Shown here: piece after piece, positions 1-7,199 of the stretch | Layout: each line of letters starts with the position of its first letter | Position numbering within the stretch: the first letter of the stretch is position 1 | DNA from: Myxococcales bacterium | GTDB lineage: Bacteria; Myxococcota; Myxococcia; Myxococcales; Myxococcaceae | Assembly (NCBI GenBank): GCA_003153055.1 | Contig: PMBV01000054.1 | Location: 252-17,237 of the forward strand | Direction: 5' to 3' | DNA length: 16,986 bases | Notes under the pieces: generated by a model | Database searches by the model: none | Told to the model about the DNA's origin: nothing | Seen by the model: only the letters and a program-made list of their open reading frames with translations | Translations under genes and position numbers: made by a program

Positions 1-66
1 CTCCGTGATGACAGGGCTGGGGAGTGGCCCCTCCTCGAGCTCGTCGCCGAGGTTCAGAGACCCCAA
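1..66 (-). CDS. Possible 5' end of an unidentified leftward gene (partial)
   Basis: On the minus strand the first 66 bases read open to the window edge from a TTG at 66-64, giving MGSLNLGDELEEGPLPSPVI and two more residues. About 20 of these 22 codons end in G or C, as in the real genes here, whereas the same frame upstream of about position 78 loses that bias. This suggests coding sequence that begins near here and continues to the left, divergent from the glycosyltransferase. There is no ATG or GTG in frame nearby and no good ribosome binding site, so the start is a guess and no function can be given. Chance open frame remains possible. Confidence 0.25.
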   Translation of the reverse strand, partial: MGSLNLGDELEEGPLPSPVITE

Positions 67-239
67 CTCGGGCCGCAGATGCGATGACGGCGGCCCTGAA
101 CCACTGGCCAGTGGCCGGCGACTCCTCGGTCGACCGCGTTTCGGCAACGGCCCAGCGGCGCCGCTCCGGGTCCTTAGAGCGGAGTTTGGGCCCAACCGCG
201 CCGCTACACCGGTGAATGAATCCGAGCTAAAGAGTTCCG
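67..239. other. Non-coding leader between divergent genes
   Basis: This stretch separates the possible leftward gene from the glycosyltransferase. Several frames are open simply because GC is high, but none has convincing codon bias or a recognisable product. No clear promoter hexamers were found. A slightly AT-richer patch at about 205-235 just before the GTG at 240 is the likeliest place for regulatory sequence. Confidence 0.35.
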
Positions 240-1517
240 GTGCGCGTCAGGCCGGAGCCCCGGGTCGTACTGGCATGCGGGGCGCTCGCGCTCTTGGTGT
301 CGGCCGCGGTCCCGTTCTGGAACGTGCACCCCGACGAGGCGACGTACCTGCAGATAGCCCTCGAGTCCCGGGGGCGTCATCAATGGCTCGACTCGAGCTA
401 CTTCGGTGAGACCAACTTCTTCAAGCCTCCGCTGTCCTACGCGGCCATTCGGCTGTGCCTCTTCGTCTTCGGAGACTCACTGTGGGCAGCCCGGCTGCCG
501 GCGCTGGCGTGCCTGTTCCTGAGCGCGGCGGTGGTGTACCGCTGGGCGCAACGAGAGGCCGGCGGCAGCGCGGGGCTCGTGGCTGGAGCGCTGGTGCTGG
601 CCAGCCCGATGACGCTGCGCTTCGGGCACCTGGCGATGATGGATGTGCCTTTGGGCGCCTGTTTCCTCCTCGCGGCCGTGGTGGGACGAGAAGCGAGGCG
701 TGGCGAAGCGCCGCGCTGGGCTTGGCTGTTCATCGCGGTCGCCGGGGCGCTCCTGCTCAAGGGGCCGGCGATGGCTCCGCTCGTCATCGCCGCGTTCCTG
801 GTGGAGGCCGGTCTCGGGGGCCTGAGGCGGCCCGGGGCAGCGCTGGCGCTCCTCGGTGGGCTGGGAGTGGGGTCGAGCTGGCTCGCCTGGAGCACGCTCA
901 CCCACGGCCAGCGCTTCGTCTCGGCGTTCTTCGGCCGCGAGAACCTCGGCAAGTTCGAGCTCCCATGGAGCCCGCTGCACGTACTGGGGCTCGTGGGCGG
1001 AGTCGTGGCCTGCGGCCTGCCGTGGCGGGCGTGGCCTTGGGGCTTTCGGGCGCCGACGGTGCCTCGGTTCGCGCGCCTGTTCCCCCTGGTGGCGCTGGCC
1101 TTCTACTCGGTGCCCAGCGTGACGTTCCCTCAGTACATGATGTGCGTGCTCCCAGCGGTGGCCCTGGGCGTGGGGGTCCTGTCGGCCAGTGTGCGATCAC
1201 GATGGGTGGTGGTGCACGTCACGGTCGCGACGGGAGCGCTCCTCCTCGGGGCACTCGTGGCCCATGAGGCGACGCGTATCCCCGACGTGACGTGCTCGGT
1301 CGTCGGAGTGGCCGGTGACAAGCCGGCCTTCTTCGAGGTGTTCTTCAAGCGCGAGCCGGGTGCGCGACCGTGCAACGTGAAGGCCTCGGCCTGCGAGGGC
1401 GCTGGCGAGCCGCTGGCGATTCCGAAGGAAGAGCTCTCGCACCTCGACGTGCTAGCGGCAGTGCGGGAACGCTCCCTGCGCCCACTCACCCGCTCGATGT
1501 GCCTCACACGAGAATAA
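240..1517 (+). CDS. Integral membrane glycosyltransferase, GT39/ArnT-like (PMT_2)
   Basis: This 425-residue protein resembles dolichyl-phosphate-mannose/ArnT-type transferases, which move a sugar from a polyprenyl-phosphate carrier to a protein or lipid on the periplasmic face of the inner membrane. A first membrane helix (about 9-26) leads into a loop with VHPDEATYL (Asp32-Glu33, the family's acidic pair after helix 1) and then FFKPPLSY (Lys62-Pro-Pro), also typical of the family. About eight further hydrophobic segments follow to about residue 345. The C-terminal 75 residues are a small soluble domain with three cysteines, much shorter than the ArnT periplasmic domain, so acceptor and sugar cannot be predicted. 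The GTG start lacks a strong ribosome binding site but the first helix begins right after it. It stands alone, with a hairpin just past its stop. Confidence 0.85.
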   Translation: MRVRPEPRVVLACGALALLVSAAVPFWNVHPDEATYLQIALESRGRHQWLDSSYFGETNFFKPPLSYAAIRLCLFVFGDSLWAARLPALACLFLSAAVVYRWAQREAGGSAGLVAGALVLASPMTLRFGHLAMMDVPLGACFLLAAVVGREARRGEAPRWAWLFIAVAGALLLKGPAMAPLVIAAFLVEAGLGGLRRPGAALALLGGLGVGSSWLAWSTLTHGQRFVSAFFGRENLGKFELPWSPLHVLGLVGGVVACGLPWRAWPWGFRAPTVPRFARLFPLVALAFYSVPSVTFPQYMMCVLPAVALGVGVLSASVRSRWVVVHVTVATGALLLGALVAHEATRIPDVTCSVVGVAGDKPAFFEVFFKREPGARPCNVKASACEGAGEPLAIPKEELSHLDVLAAVRERSLRPLTRSMCLTRE

Positions 1518-1518
1518 T

Positions 1519-1533
1519 CCCCAGCTCCTGGGG
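1519..1533 (+). terminator. Short GC hairpin after the glycosyltransferase
   Basis: One base beyond the TAA is CCCCAG-CTC-CTGGGG, a perfect 6-bp stem with a 3-base loop. No T-run follows, so it may slow rather than stop transcription, or may only protect the mRNA 3' end. Confidence 0.35.
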
Positions 1534-1586
1534 GCGTTCAGCTGGCAGACCTTGATCTCTCCCGCGGTTTTCCCTAACCAGACTCC

Positions 1587-2198
1587 ATGAGCTTCGACCG
1601 CCAACGTTTCGAGCGCGCCACCGCGCTGTTTGACGCCGCCAACTCCGAGGACCCTCGCCAGGACGTGGGGCCCGACGGCCAGTCGGTTCCGTACGAGCTC
1701 CTGTACGCCCGGCGAATGACCGAGATGATCCATCGTTTCGCCCCCGACGCCTCGGAGGCGGTGCAGCTCGCGGTTCGCGCCCAGCACATTCAGCGGTGGA
1801 AGAGCGCCCGGGAGTCGTACTCGATGGACCGCGCGGGCTACCTCCAGTGGCGAACGAATCTCTACGCATTCCACGCCGACACGGCCGGGCGCCTGCTGAA
1901 GGAGGCCGGGTACGACGAGGCCACCATCGAGCGCGTCAAGGCGGCGGTGGGCAAGAAGGGCCTCAAGGTGAACCCCGAGACCCAGCTCCTCGAGGACGTC
2001 GCCGACCTCGTCTTCATCGAGCACTACATGCTGGGGTTCGCCACCAAGAAGGCCGACTACAGCGAAGCGAAGTGGCTCGATATCATCCGCAAGACCTGGA
2101 AGAAGATGTCGGAAACCGCGCACGCCTTCGCCCTCAGCGGGAAGCTCGTGCTGCCCGCGCCGCTGGTGCCGCTCATCACCAAGGCGCTCCAGGCCTGA
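1587..2198 (+). CDS. DUF4202 family protein
   Basis: This 203-residue soluble, largely helical protein matches the DUF4202 family as I remember its pattern: FDAANSEDP near the N-terminus, ELLYARRMT, the LAVRAQHIQRW segment with His67, a GYLQWR stretch, FHAD with His96, LLEDVADLVFIEHY (Glu136, Asp137, Asp140), and the IRKTWKKMS helix. Its biochemical role is unknown. The spaced His and acidic residues on helices recall metal-binding all-helical folds such as HD domains, but that is only inference. There is no signal peptide or membrane segment, so it should be cytosolic. The ATG start opens directly with the conserved N-terminus. It is followed by a rubrerythrin gene 76 bp later on the same strand. 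Confidence 0.85.
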   Translation: MSFDRQRFERATALFDAANSEDPRQDVGPDGQSVPYELLYARRMTEMIHRFAPDASEAVQLAVRAQHIQRWKSARESYSMDRAGYLQWRTNLYAFHADTAGRLLKEAGYDEATIERVKAAVGKKGLKVNPETQLLEDVADLVFIEHYMLGFATKKADYSEAKWLDIIRKTWKKMSETAHAFALSGKLVLPAPLVPLITKALQA

Positions 2199-2262
2199 GG
2201 CCCGAGGAACTTGGGGCACCTGGCGGGTGAAGGCTGTTAGATCTCTGGGCATACTCGCTGTC

Positions 2263-2270
2263 GAAAGAGG
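2263..2270 (+). promoter_or_regulatory. Ribosome binding site that sets the rubrerythrin start
   Basis: GAAAGAGG lies four bases before the ATG at 2275. It favours that ATG over the in-frame GTG at 2227, whose extra 16 residues are not part of the rubrerythrin fold. Confidence 0.6.
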
Positions 2271-2274
2271 AACC

Positions 2275-2775
2275 ATGCCGACGACTCAAGAGAACCTCGC
2301 CACTGCCTTCGCTGGAGAGAGCCAGGCCAACCGGAAGTACCTCGCCTTCGCGAAGAAGGCCGAGCAAGACGGCCTGCCGCAGATCGCCCGTCTGTTCCGG
2401 GCCGCCGCCGATGCCGAGACGATTCACGCGCTGGGTCACCTGGCGAACATGGGCGGCGTGGGGACGACAAAAGAGAACCTCGAGGCCGCGGTGGGCGGCG
2501 AGACGTACGAGTTCACCGAGATGTACCCGCCGATGCTGGCCCAGGCCGAGGCCGAGGGTCACAAGTCGAAGGTGATGCTGGGCTTCGCCACCAAGGCCGA
2601 GCGGGTGCACGCGGGGCTGTTCAAGCAGGCCCTCGACGCGATGACGAGCGGGGCCGACCTCTCCCAGATGGACGTGTACCTGTGCCCCTTCTGCGGAGAC
2701 ATCGAGTTTGGCCGCCCCCCGGAGAAGTGCCCCATCTGTGGCGCGCCGGCGGCCAAGTTCCAGAAGGTGACCTAA
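2275..2775 (+). CDS. Rubrerythrin
   Basis: This 166-residue cytosolic protein is a non-heme diiron peroxidase that reduces hydrogen peroxide with electrons passed through its own rubredoxin centre. The N-terminal four-helix bundle holds the expected iron ligands: Glu15 in FAGESQANRKY, Glu48/His51 in AETIHA, Glu79 and Glu82 in YEFTEMYP, and Glu109/His112 in KAERVHAGLF. The C-terminus carries the rubredoxin-like Fe(Cys)4 site, CPFC at 137-140 and CPIC at 152-155. It is shorter than the classical rubrerythrin of about 190 residues, mainly between the second and third helices, but no ligand is missing. The start is fixed by the ribosome binding site at 2263-2270. Its role is oxidative stress defence; the DUF4202 gene upstream could share the transcript. 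Confidence 0.95.
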   Translation: MPTTQENLATAFAGESQANRKYLAFAKKAEQDGLPQIARLFRAAADAETIHALGHLANMGGVGTTKENLEAAVGGETYEFTEMYPPMLAQAEAEGHKSKVMLGFATKAERVHAGLFKQALDAMTSGADLSQMDVYLCPFCGDIEFGRPPEKCPICGAPAAKFQKVT

Positions 2776-2801
2776 AGCCACGGAGCCCCGCCGGCCGAGA
2801 G

Positions 2802-3581
2802 TCACGGTTCGGAGCCTGGGGGGGTTTTGGAAAGGGGCTCGGGAGGCTCCTCCTCGCCGTAGTGTTTAGCGAAGCACTCCGGGCACATGCCGTGGGTGAA
2901 CTCGGCCTCGCTGTGGGCCGAGATGAACGCCTCGAGCCTTTCCCAGTAACCTGCGTCGTTGCGAATGCGGTGGCACCAGGCGCAGACCGGCAACAGCCCC
3001 TTGAGGGTCTTCACGTTGGCCAGGGCGTCCTGCAGGTCCTTGATGAGGCGCTCATTGGCCCGTTGGGTCGCGCGAAACGCGAAGGCCAGCACCCAACTGA
3101 AGGCGAAGGAGATGACGGCGACGTGGCTCCATGCGACCACCTCGACCATCGGCGAACCCTCGAGCAGCAGCACCACGAGCGCCCCGATGATGAGGAGCGC
3201 GGCAGTGCTGAGGCCGACCAGGAGGAGGTCGTACATCACCATCGCCGCCACCATCGCCAAAACGTACACGAAGGAGAAATGGGGAGAGTGGGAGCCCCCG
3301 GTGACGATGAGGATCGCGGTGAAGAAGATCACCGACCCGACCGACCCGCCGACCGTCATGAGCTGCAACCTCCGCCCACCGCTGCGGAGCAGGGCTCGTG
3401 CTTCGACGAGCAAGAGCGCGGCCCAGGCAACCCTCAAGCCGAGGGCTGGCCAGTTGGGCCGGCCTGCCATGACAACGTCGACGGCATGGGCGAGGACCAC
3501 CAGGCCGGCGCCAGCGACCAGGAAGCGACTGCGCTGCGCATAGGTCTCACGGCGACCACTGGCCGGTGTTGGGGGGGCCAC
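2802..3581 (-). CDS. Six-helix membrane protein with C-terminal double CxxC motif
   Basis: This 259-residue inner-membrane protein has about six hydrophobic segments (roughly 20-39, 44-62, 74-94, 103-120, 121-140, 148-168), a short amphipathic helix rich in charged residues (about 169-192), and a tail with LLPVCAWCHRIRNDAGYW (Cys200, Cys203) and FTHGMCPECFAKHY (Cys233, Cys236). That tail closely resembles a segment found at the end of many sensor kinases, response regulators and PAS proteins of delta-proteobacteria, where it follows a coiled coil; here no kinase, GGDEF or receiver domain is present. The four Cys and nearby His suggest metal or redox sensing, which is inference. The GTG start has no strong ribosome binding site. 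It converges on rubrerythrin with a 26-bp gap and lies 85 bp downstream of kup. Confidence 0.75.
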   Translation of the reverse strand: MAPPTPASGRRETYAQRSRFLVAGAGLVVLAHAVDVVMAGRPNWPALGLRVAWAALLLVEARALLRSGGRRLQLMTVGGSVGSVIFFTAILIVTGGSHSPHFSFVYVLAMVAAMVMYDLLLVGLSTAALLIIGALVVLLLEGSPMVEVVAWSHVAVISFAFSWVLAFAFRATQRANERLIKDLQDALANVKTLKGLLPVCAWCHRIRNDAGYWERLEAFISAHSEAEFTHGMCPECFAKHYGEEEPPEPLSKTPPGSEP

Positions 3582-3634
3582 CAGCGAAGTGTACTGGGTA
3601 TTCGGTCACGGACCTAAGGGAGGTAGGAGCCTGT

Positions 3635-3657
3635 GGCACCTTCTGGTCCGCGGTGCC
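3635..3657 (-). terminator. Inverted repeat after kup
   Basis: GGCACC and GGTGCC form a 6-bp stem around an 11-base loop, ten bases past the kup stop codon in its direction of transcription. No T-run follows, so it is a weak terminator candidate between kup and the membrane-protein gene. Confidence 0.25.
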
Positions 3658-3666
3658 CTCCGAACC

Positions 3667-5616
3667 TCAGAGATCCACCTGCATCCCCAGCTCGACGACT
3701 CGCCCCGGCGGGAGGCCGAAATAGCTCGTCGCCGAGAGGGCGTTCCTCGAGACGATCATGAACAACACCTTCCGCCACCGCATCATCGTGGAGCGACCTC
3801 CGGTCAGCAGTGTCTCCCGCCCGAGGAAGAAGCTGGTCGTCGAGGGCTCGGCCACCAGCCCGGCAGATCTCGCACGCAGGAGTATCTGGGGGACGTTGGG
3901 CGTCTCCATGAAGCCCGTTCGCCAGACCACCCGGTAGAAGCCCTGCCCCAGGTCCTCGACCTCGAGTTGCTCCTTGGTCGGCACCGTCGGGACGTCCGAC
4001 GCGAGGATCGACAAGAGCACGACCTGTCGGTGGAGCACCTGGTTGTGCTTGAGGTGGTGGAGCAGCACCGGCGGAGTGCCGTCGGAGTTGCTCGACATGA
4101 ACACCGCCGTGCCCCGCACCCGTGGAGGCGTCGTCGCGGCGAGGTCCTCGAGCAACGCCGAGACCGGCATCATCACCTCGCGGAACCGCTCGCCCAGCTC
4201 GGCGCGACCCCGCTTCCATGTCGTCATCAACGAGAACATCGCCACGCCGACCACGATGGGGAACCACCCACCGTCGAAGAACTTGAGGGCGTTGGCGAGG
4301 AAGAACGGCACGTCGAAGGACAAGAACAACAGGAGCAGCGGCAGCGCCCTCGCCAGCTTCCACCCCCACGTCTTGGTGACGACGGTGAAGTAGACGAGCG
4401 AGGTGATGCCCATGGTGCCCGTCACCGCGATGCCGTAGGCCGCCGCCAGGGCGCTCGACTCCTTGAACACCAGCACCAACCCCAGACAGGCCACCATCAG
4501 GGCCTGGTTCACCTCGGGTATGAATATCTGGCCCTCGTTGCTCGCCGAGGTATGAATGATGGTCATGCGCGGCATGTACCCCAGCTGCACCGCCTGCCTG
4601 GTGAGTGAGAAAGCGCCCGAGATGAGGGCCTGTGACGCGATGACGGTGGCGGCGGTGGCCAGCCCCACCATCGGGTATAGGAGCGGCTGGGGCACGATGG
4701 CGAAGAAGGGCTTCTCCACATAGCCGTACTCCAGCAGGTACGCCCCCTGCCCCAGGTAGTTGAGCAGCAGCGACGGCAGCACCAGCGTGTACCAGCCCAG
4801 GCGAATCGGCCGGCGCCCGAAGTGCCCCATGTCGGCGTACAAGGCCTCGCCACCGGTGATGACCAGCACGACCGCCCCCAGCACCTTGAAGGTTCGCTTG
4901 GGGTCCTCGATGAACAGCCGCACCGCCCACCAGGGGTTGATCGACTGAATGACCTCGGGCTTCTTCACGATGGCCGCCACGCCCAGCGCCGCCAGCACGA
5001 AGAACCACACCAACATGACCGGCCCGAACAATTTGCCGATGCGGTCCGTGCCCCGCTTCTGCACCAGGAAGAGCGCCAGCAGGACGACGAGCGTCAGCGG
5101 CACCACGAAGGACTCCAGGGCGTGCGTGGCGACCCCCAGCCCCTCCACAGCCGACAGCACCGAGATGGCCGGCGTGATGACCCCATCGCCGTACAGCAAC
5201 GCCGCGCCGAACAGGGCCGCCAACACCACCCATACGCCGGAACGGCTCTCGCTGCGCCCAGGAACGAGGGCCAACAGCGCGAAGATGCCTCCCTCGCCCT
5301 TGTTGTCCGCTCGCATGATGAACGACAGGTACTTCACCGCCACCACCATGATGAGTGACCAGAAGAACAGCGACAAGAGACCCAGCACCGAGTCGTGCGT
5401 CACCGGCATCGCGTGGTGAGCAGCCTCCATCAGCCCAGTGACTGGGTTGCGCTCTTCTCTGACGCACTCAGCCAGCGCGTACAGCGGGCTCGTCCCAATG
5501 TCGCCAAAGACGATGCCGAGGGCACCCACGGTCAGAGGCAGCAAGGGACCCTTGCCGTGGGCTTCGTGGGCGCCAGTGATGGAGGAGGTTCTGACGGTCG
5601 CCGGGGGCTCACTCAT
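3667..5616 (-). CDS. kup: Potassium uptake protein, Kup family
   Basis: This 649-residue inner-membrane transporter belongs to the K_trans family, which imports K+ together with protons. The N-terminus carries the family signature GDIGTSPLYAL (Gly38 onward), followed by YGDGVITPAISVLSAVEGL and GGEALYADMGHFGRRPIR, all characteristic of Kup/HAK/KUP proteins. About twelve hydrophobic helices fill the first 470 residues, and the remaining 180 or so form the cytosolic C-terminal domain. Length is close to the usual 620-640. The ATG start at 5616 is preceded by an AGAGGG element seven bases upstream. The outer-membrane porin gene lies 165 bp upstream on the same strand, but with a hairpin between. 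No nearby sensor of potassium or osmolarity was recognised. Confidence 0.95.
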   Translation of the reverse strand: MSEPPATVRTSSITGAHEAHGKGPLLPLTVGALGIVFGDIGTSPLYALAECVREERNPVTGLMEAAHHAMPVTHDSVLGLLSLFFWSLIMVVAVKYLSFIMRADNKGEGGIFALLALVPGRSESRSGVWVVLAALFGAALLYGDGVITPAISVLSAVEGLGVATHALESFVVPLTLVVLLALFLVQKRGTDRIGKLFGPVMLVWFFVLAALGVAAIVKKPEVIQSINPWWAVRLFIEDPKRTFKVLGAVVLVITGGEALYADMGHFGRRPIRLGWYTLVLPSLLLNYLGQGAYLLEYGYVEKPFFAIVPQPLLYPMVGLATAATVIASQALISGAFSLTRQAVQLGYMPRMTIIHTSASNEGQIFIPEVNQALMVACLGLVLVFKESSALAAAYGIAVTGTMGITSLVYFTVVTKTWGWKLARALPLLLLFLSFDVPFFLANALKFFDGGWFPIVVGVAMFSLMTTWKRGRAELGERFREVMMPVSALLEDLAATTPPRVRGTAVFMSSNSDGTPPVLLHHLKHNQVLHRQVVLLSILASDVPTVPTKEQLEVEDLGQGFYRVVWRTGFMETPNVPQILLRARSAGLVAEPSTTSFFLGRETLLTGGRSTMMRWRKVLFMIVSRNALSATSYFGLPPGRVVELGMQVDL

Positions 5617-5696
5617 CGAGCGGCCCTCTTACTCGAGGTCGCGCGACGTACCGCCATATCCCGGGTTTCACGTTGAATCATGGGCACTTAGAGGTC

Positions 5697-5729
5697 GAGC
5701 GGGAAATCGCGGAGGGTTGAAACCCGCTC
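5697..5729 (-). repeat. Inverted repeat upstream of kup
   Basis: GAGCGGG (5697-5703) and CCCGCTC (5723-5729) are perfectly complementary across a 19-base spacer, about 80 bp before the kup start. It could be an operator or part of the porin 3' region; the long spacer makes a terminator role less likely. Confidence 0.25.
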
Positions 5730-5741
5730 CAAGGCCCTCGA

Positions 5742-5766
5742 GCGCACCGACGCTGGGCCGGTGCGC
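5742..5766 (-). terminator. GC-rich hairpin after the porin gene
   Basis: GCGCACCG (5742-5749) pairs perfectly with CGGTGCGC (5759-5766) around a nine-base loop, 15 bases beyond the porin stop codon in its direction of transcription. The 8-bp stem is strong but no clear T-run follows. It may end or reduce read-through from the porin gene into kup. Confidence 0.45.
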
Positions 5767-5781
5767 CCGTGGAGGCACGTC

Positions 5782-6921
5782 TTAGAACCAAGCCACCGCG
5801 GCGAGCTGCAGCGTGGTTTGGGAGGCGCTGGTCCCGTTGACGTAGGGCGTGGTGCTCAGCGCCTGGTCGTGGCGGAGCTCGGGGCGGAGCTCGACGTTGG
5901 CCAGACCCGAGAAGATGAAGCCCGCGCCGATGGTGGCGGTCACGTAGCTCGCAGCCGCCAGCCCGCCGTTGCTGCGGACTCCCTGCGGGTCGCCGAAGTA
6001 CTCCACCCGGGCAGCCAGGCGGATGGCGTCGGTGACCATCACCTTGCCCATCAACGACACGCCGTACCAGCTGGCCGCGCCCTCCTTGCCGAAGTCGCCG
6101 TTGAGGTTCAAGGCGACCTTGTCACCGATGTTCTGGTTCACGACCACATCGAACAACAGCTTCACGTCGGGGGTGAGATCCGGCCCGCCGTAGAAGTTGA
6201 AGAACACCGAGGTCCCCGTGCTGGCGAGGTTCAGGTTCGCCGACAGGTTGAACGTCTTCCACGACTTCGAGGTGAGCACGCTGTCCCACCCGTTGAGAAT
6301 GCCGCCCTGAATGGTGAGCAGGTCGCCGATCGGCATGCTCAGCCGGAGGCCCGCGTGCGCATAGGGAATGGCCTTGCCGAACAGCATGGAGCGGGAATAC
6401 AGCCAGTTGTCCTTGGCCTCGATGACCTCCGCGCCCGCGCTGGTGACGAACTTGCCGATGTCGACGCTCAGGGTGTTGAACAGCTTCACCGTGCCGTAGG
6501 CCTGCTGCACGTGCTTGAGCATCTCGGAGGCGACCGGGTTGCCCGTCTTCGCATCGGTGGTGGTGTCGGTGCTCGTGAGGTCGGCGACGGGCCCAAAGCC
6601 CAGGTCGAGGCGGAACCCCGCCGGCTCGGCCGGCATCGACAGCGCCAGCTTCCCGTAGCCCAGCGAGAAGGTGTTGTTCGAGATGTCGAAGATGCGCTGC
6701 TCATTGACCTTGTCAGACGGCCCGCCCTGGAAGCGGTAGCCGTAGTAGGCGTCGAGGGTGCCCTCGAGCTTGACCTTCTCGTACCAGGGCTTGGCCGGGG
6801 GCTCGGCGGCTTTGGTCTCCTGAGGGGCTGGGGCAGCGACCGCCGGTTGTTCAACGGGGGCCGTCTGCGCTCCTGCGCTAGCTGCGACGAGAAGAGAGCT
6901 TACAAGCCAGATGTTTTTCAT
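5782..6921 (-). CDS. Outer-membrane beta-barrel porin, BBP2/OmpL-like
   Basis: This 379-residue protein has a clear signal peptide (MKNIWLVSSLLVAASAGAQ, cut after about residue 18), then a Pro/Ala-rich spacer (about 20-43), then a barrel that begins with KLEGTLDAYYGYRF and ends with LQLAAVAWF, a C-terminal aromatic of the kind recognised by the BAM machinery. Alternating hydrophobic strands with Gly and aromatic girdles run throughout, and the pattern resembles the putative beta-barrel porin-2 family (PF07642). It should form a diffusion channel in the outer membrane; the solute is unknown. The ATG start has AAAGGAA nine bases upstream. It is divergent from the Ser/Thr kinase gene and lies upstream of kup on the same strand. 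Confidence 0.8.
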   Translation of the reverse strand: MKNIWLVSSLLVAASAGAQTAPVEQPAVAAPAPQETKAAEPPAKPWYEKVKLEGTLDAYYGYRFQGGPSDKVNEQRIFDISNNTFSLGYGKLALSMPAEPAGFRLDLGFGPVADLTSTDTTTDAKTGNPVASEMLKHVQQAYGTVKLFNTLSVDIGKFVTSAGAEVIEAKDNWLYSRSMLFGKAIPYAHAGLRLSMPIGDLLTIQGGILNGWDSVLTSKSWKTFNLSANLNLASTGTSVFFNFYGGPDLTPDVKLLFDVVVNQNIGDKVALNLNGDFGKEGAASWYGVSLMGKVMVTDAIRLAARVEYFGDPQGVRSNGGLAAASYVTATIGAGFIFSGLANVELRPELRHDQALSTTPYVNGTSASQTTLQLAAVAWF

Positions 6922-6930
6922 ATTCGACAG

Positions 6931-6937
6931 TTCCTTT
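6931..6937 (-). promoter_or_regulatory. Ribosome binding site of the porin gene
   Basis: On the minus strand this reads AAAGGAA, nine bases before the ATG at 6921. It supports this start, which also gives a proper signal peptide. Confidence 0.55.
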
Positions 6938-6989
6938 AGCGTTGAGTGAGGCCGCGATAGTGTAAACGGAATGAAGACCAGGTCCAGCG

Positions 6990-7018
6990 TGTTCTTGTCT
7001 GATTTCCTACAATGTCAA
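6990..7018 (-). promoter_or_regulatory. Weak sigma-70-like promoter candidate for the porin gene
   Basis: The minus strand has a perfect -35 hexamer TTGACA (7018-7013), 17 bases, then AGAACA (6995-6990) as a poor -10. It lies 70-100 bp upstream of the porin start in the AT-richest part of the window. The match of the -10 is weak, so the call is tentative. Confidence 0.25.
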
Positions 7019-7199
7019 GCATTTCCATGCAGTTAGCCAAGCGAACTCCTTCGGAGGGGCTTGGAACGGAAGCGGTGTTGGCGGGCGGCGAATTGGACGA
7101 GCGCGTCACGTCGCTGTTCCTCGCTGTAGCACTCCAGATCCGGGTCACTCCTGAATCGCCCGTGGTAGCGTAGGCGCTCACACCTGGGAGTCATCATCG

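Larger units (their letters stand above)
6922..7199. other. Divergent intergenic region between porin and kinase operon
   Basis: These 278 bases hold the control regions of both the porin gene (leftward) and the kinase-receptor-lipoprotein operon (rightward). Composition drops sharply here: 6961-7020 contains 27 G or C in 60 bases, against roughly two-thirds in the surrounding genes. A minus-strand open frame at 6936-7181 has no recognisable product and lacks the codon bias of the neighbours, so I treat it as non-coding. Confidence 0.6.

Noticed and set aside
3634..3650. TGGCAC resembling a sigma-54 -24 element
   Set aside because: No TTGC follows at the right spacing and it points into the end of kup.
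3614..5467. Long minus-strand open frame inside kup
   Set aside because: It is a shifted frame of kup with His/Arg/Gly-rich, non-protein-like translation; kup itself is intact and conserved.
5761..6939. 392-codon plus-strand frame over the porin gene
   Set aside because: It is antisense to a gene with a signal peptide, barrel pattern and ribosome binding site.
6936..7181. 81-codon minus-strand frame between porin and kinase
   Set aside because: Poor codon bias, no ribosome binding site, no recognisable product, and it would overlap the porin control region.
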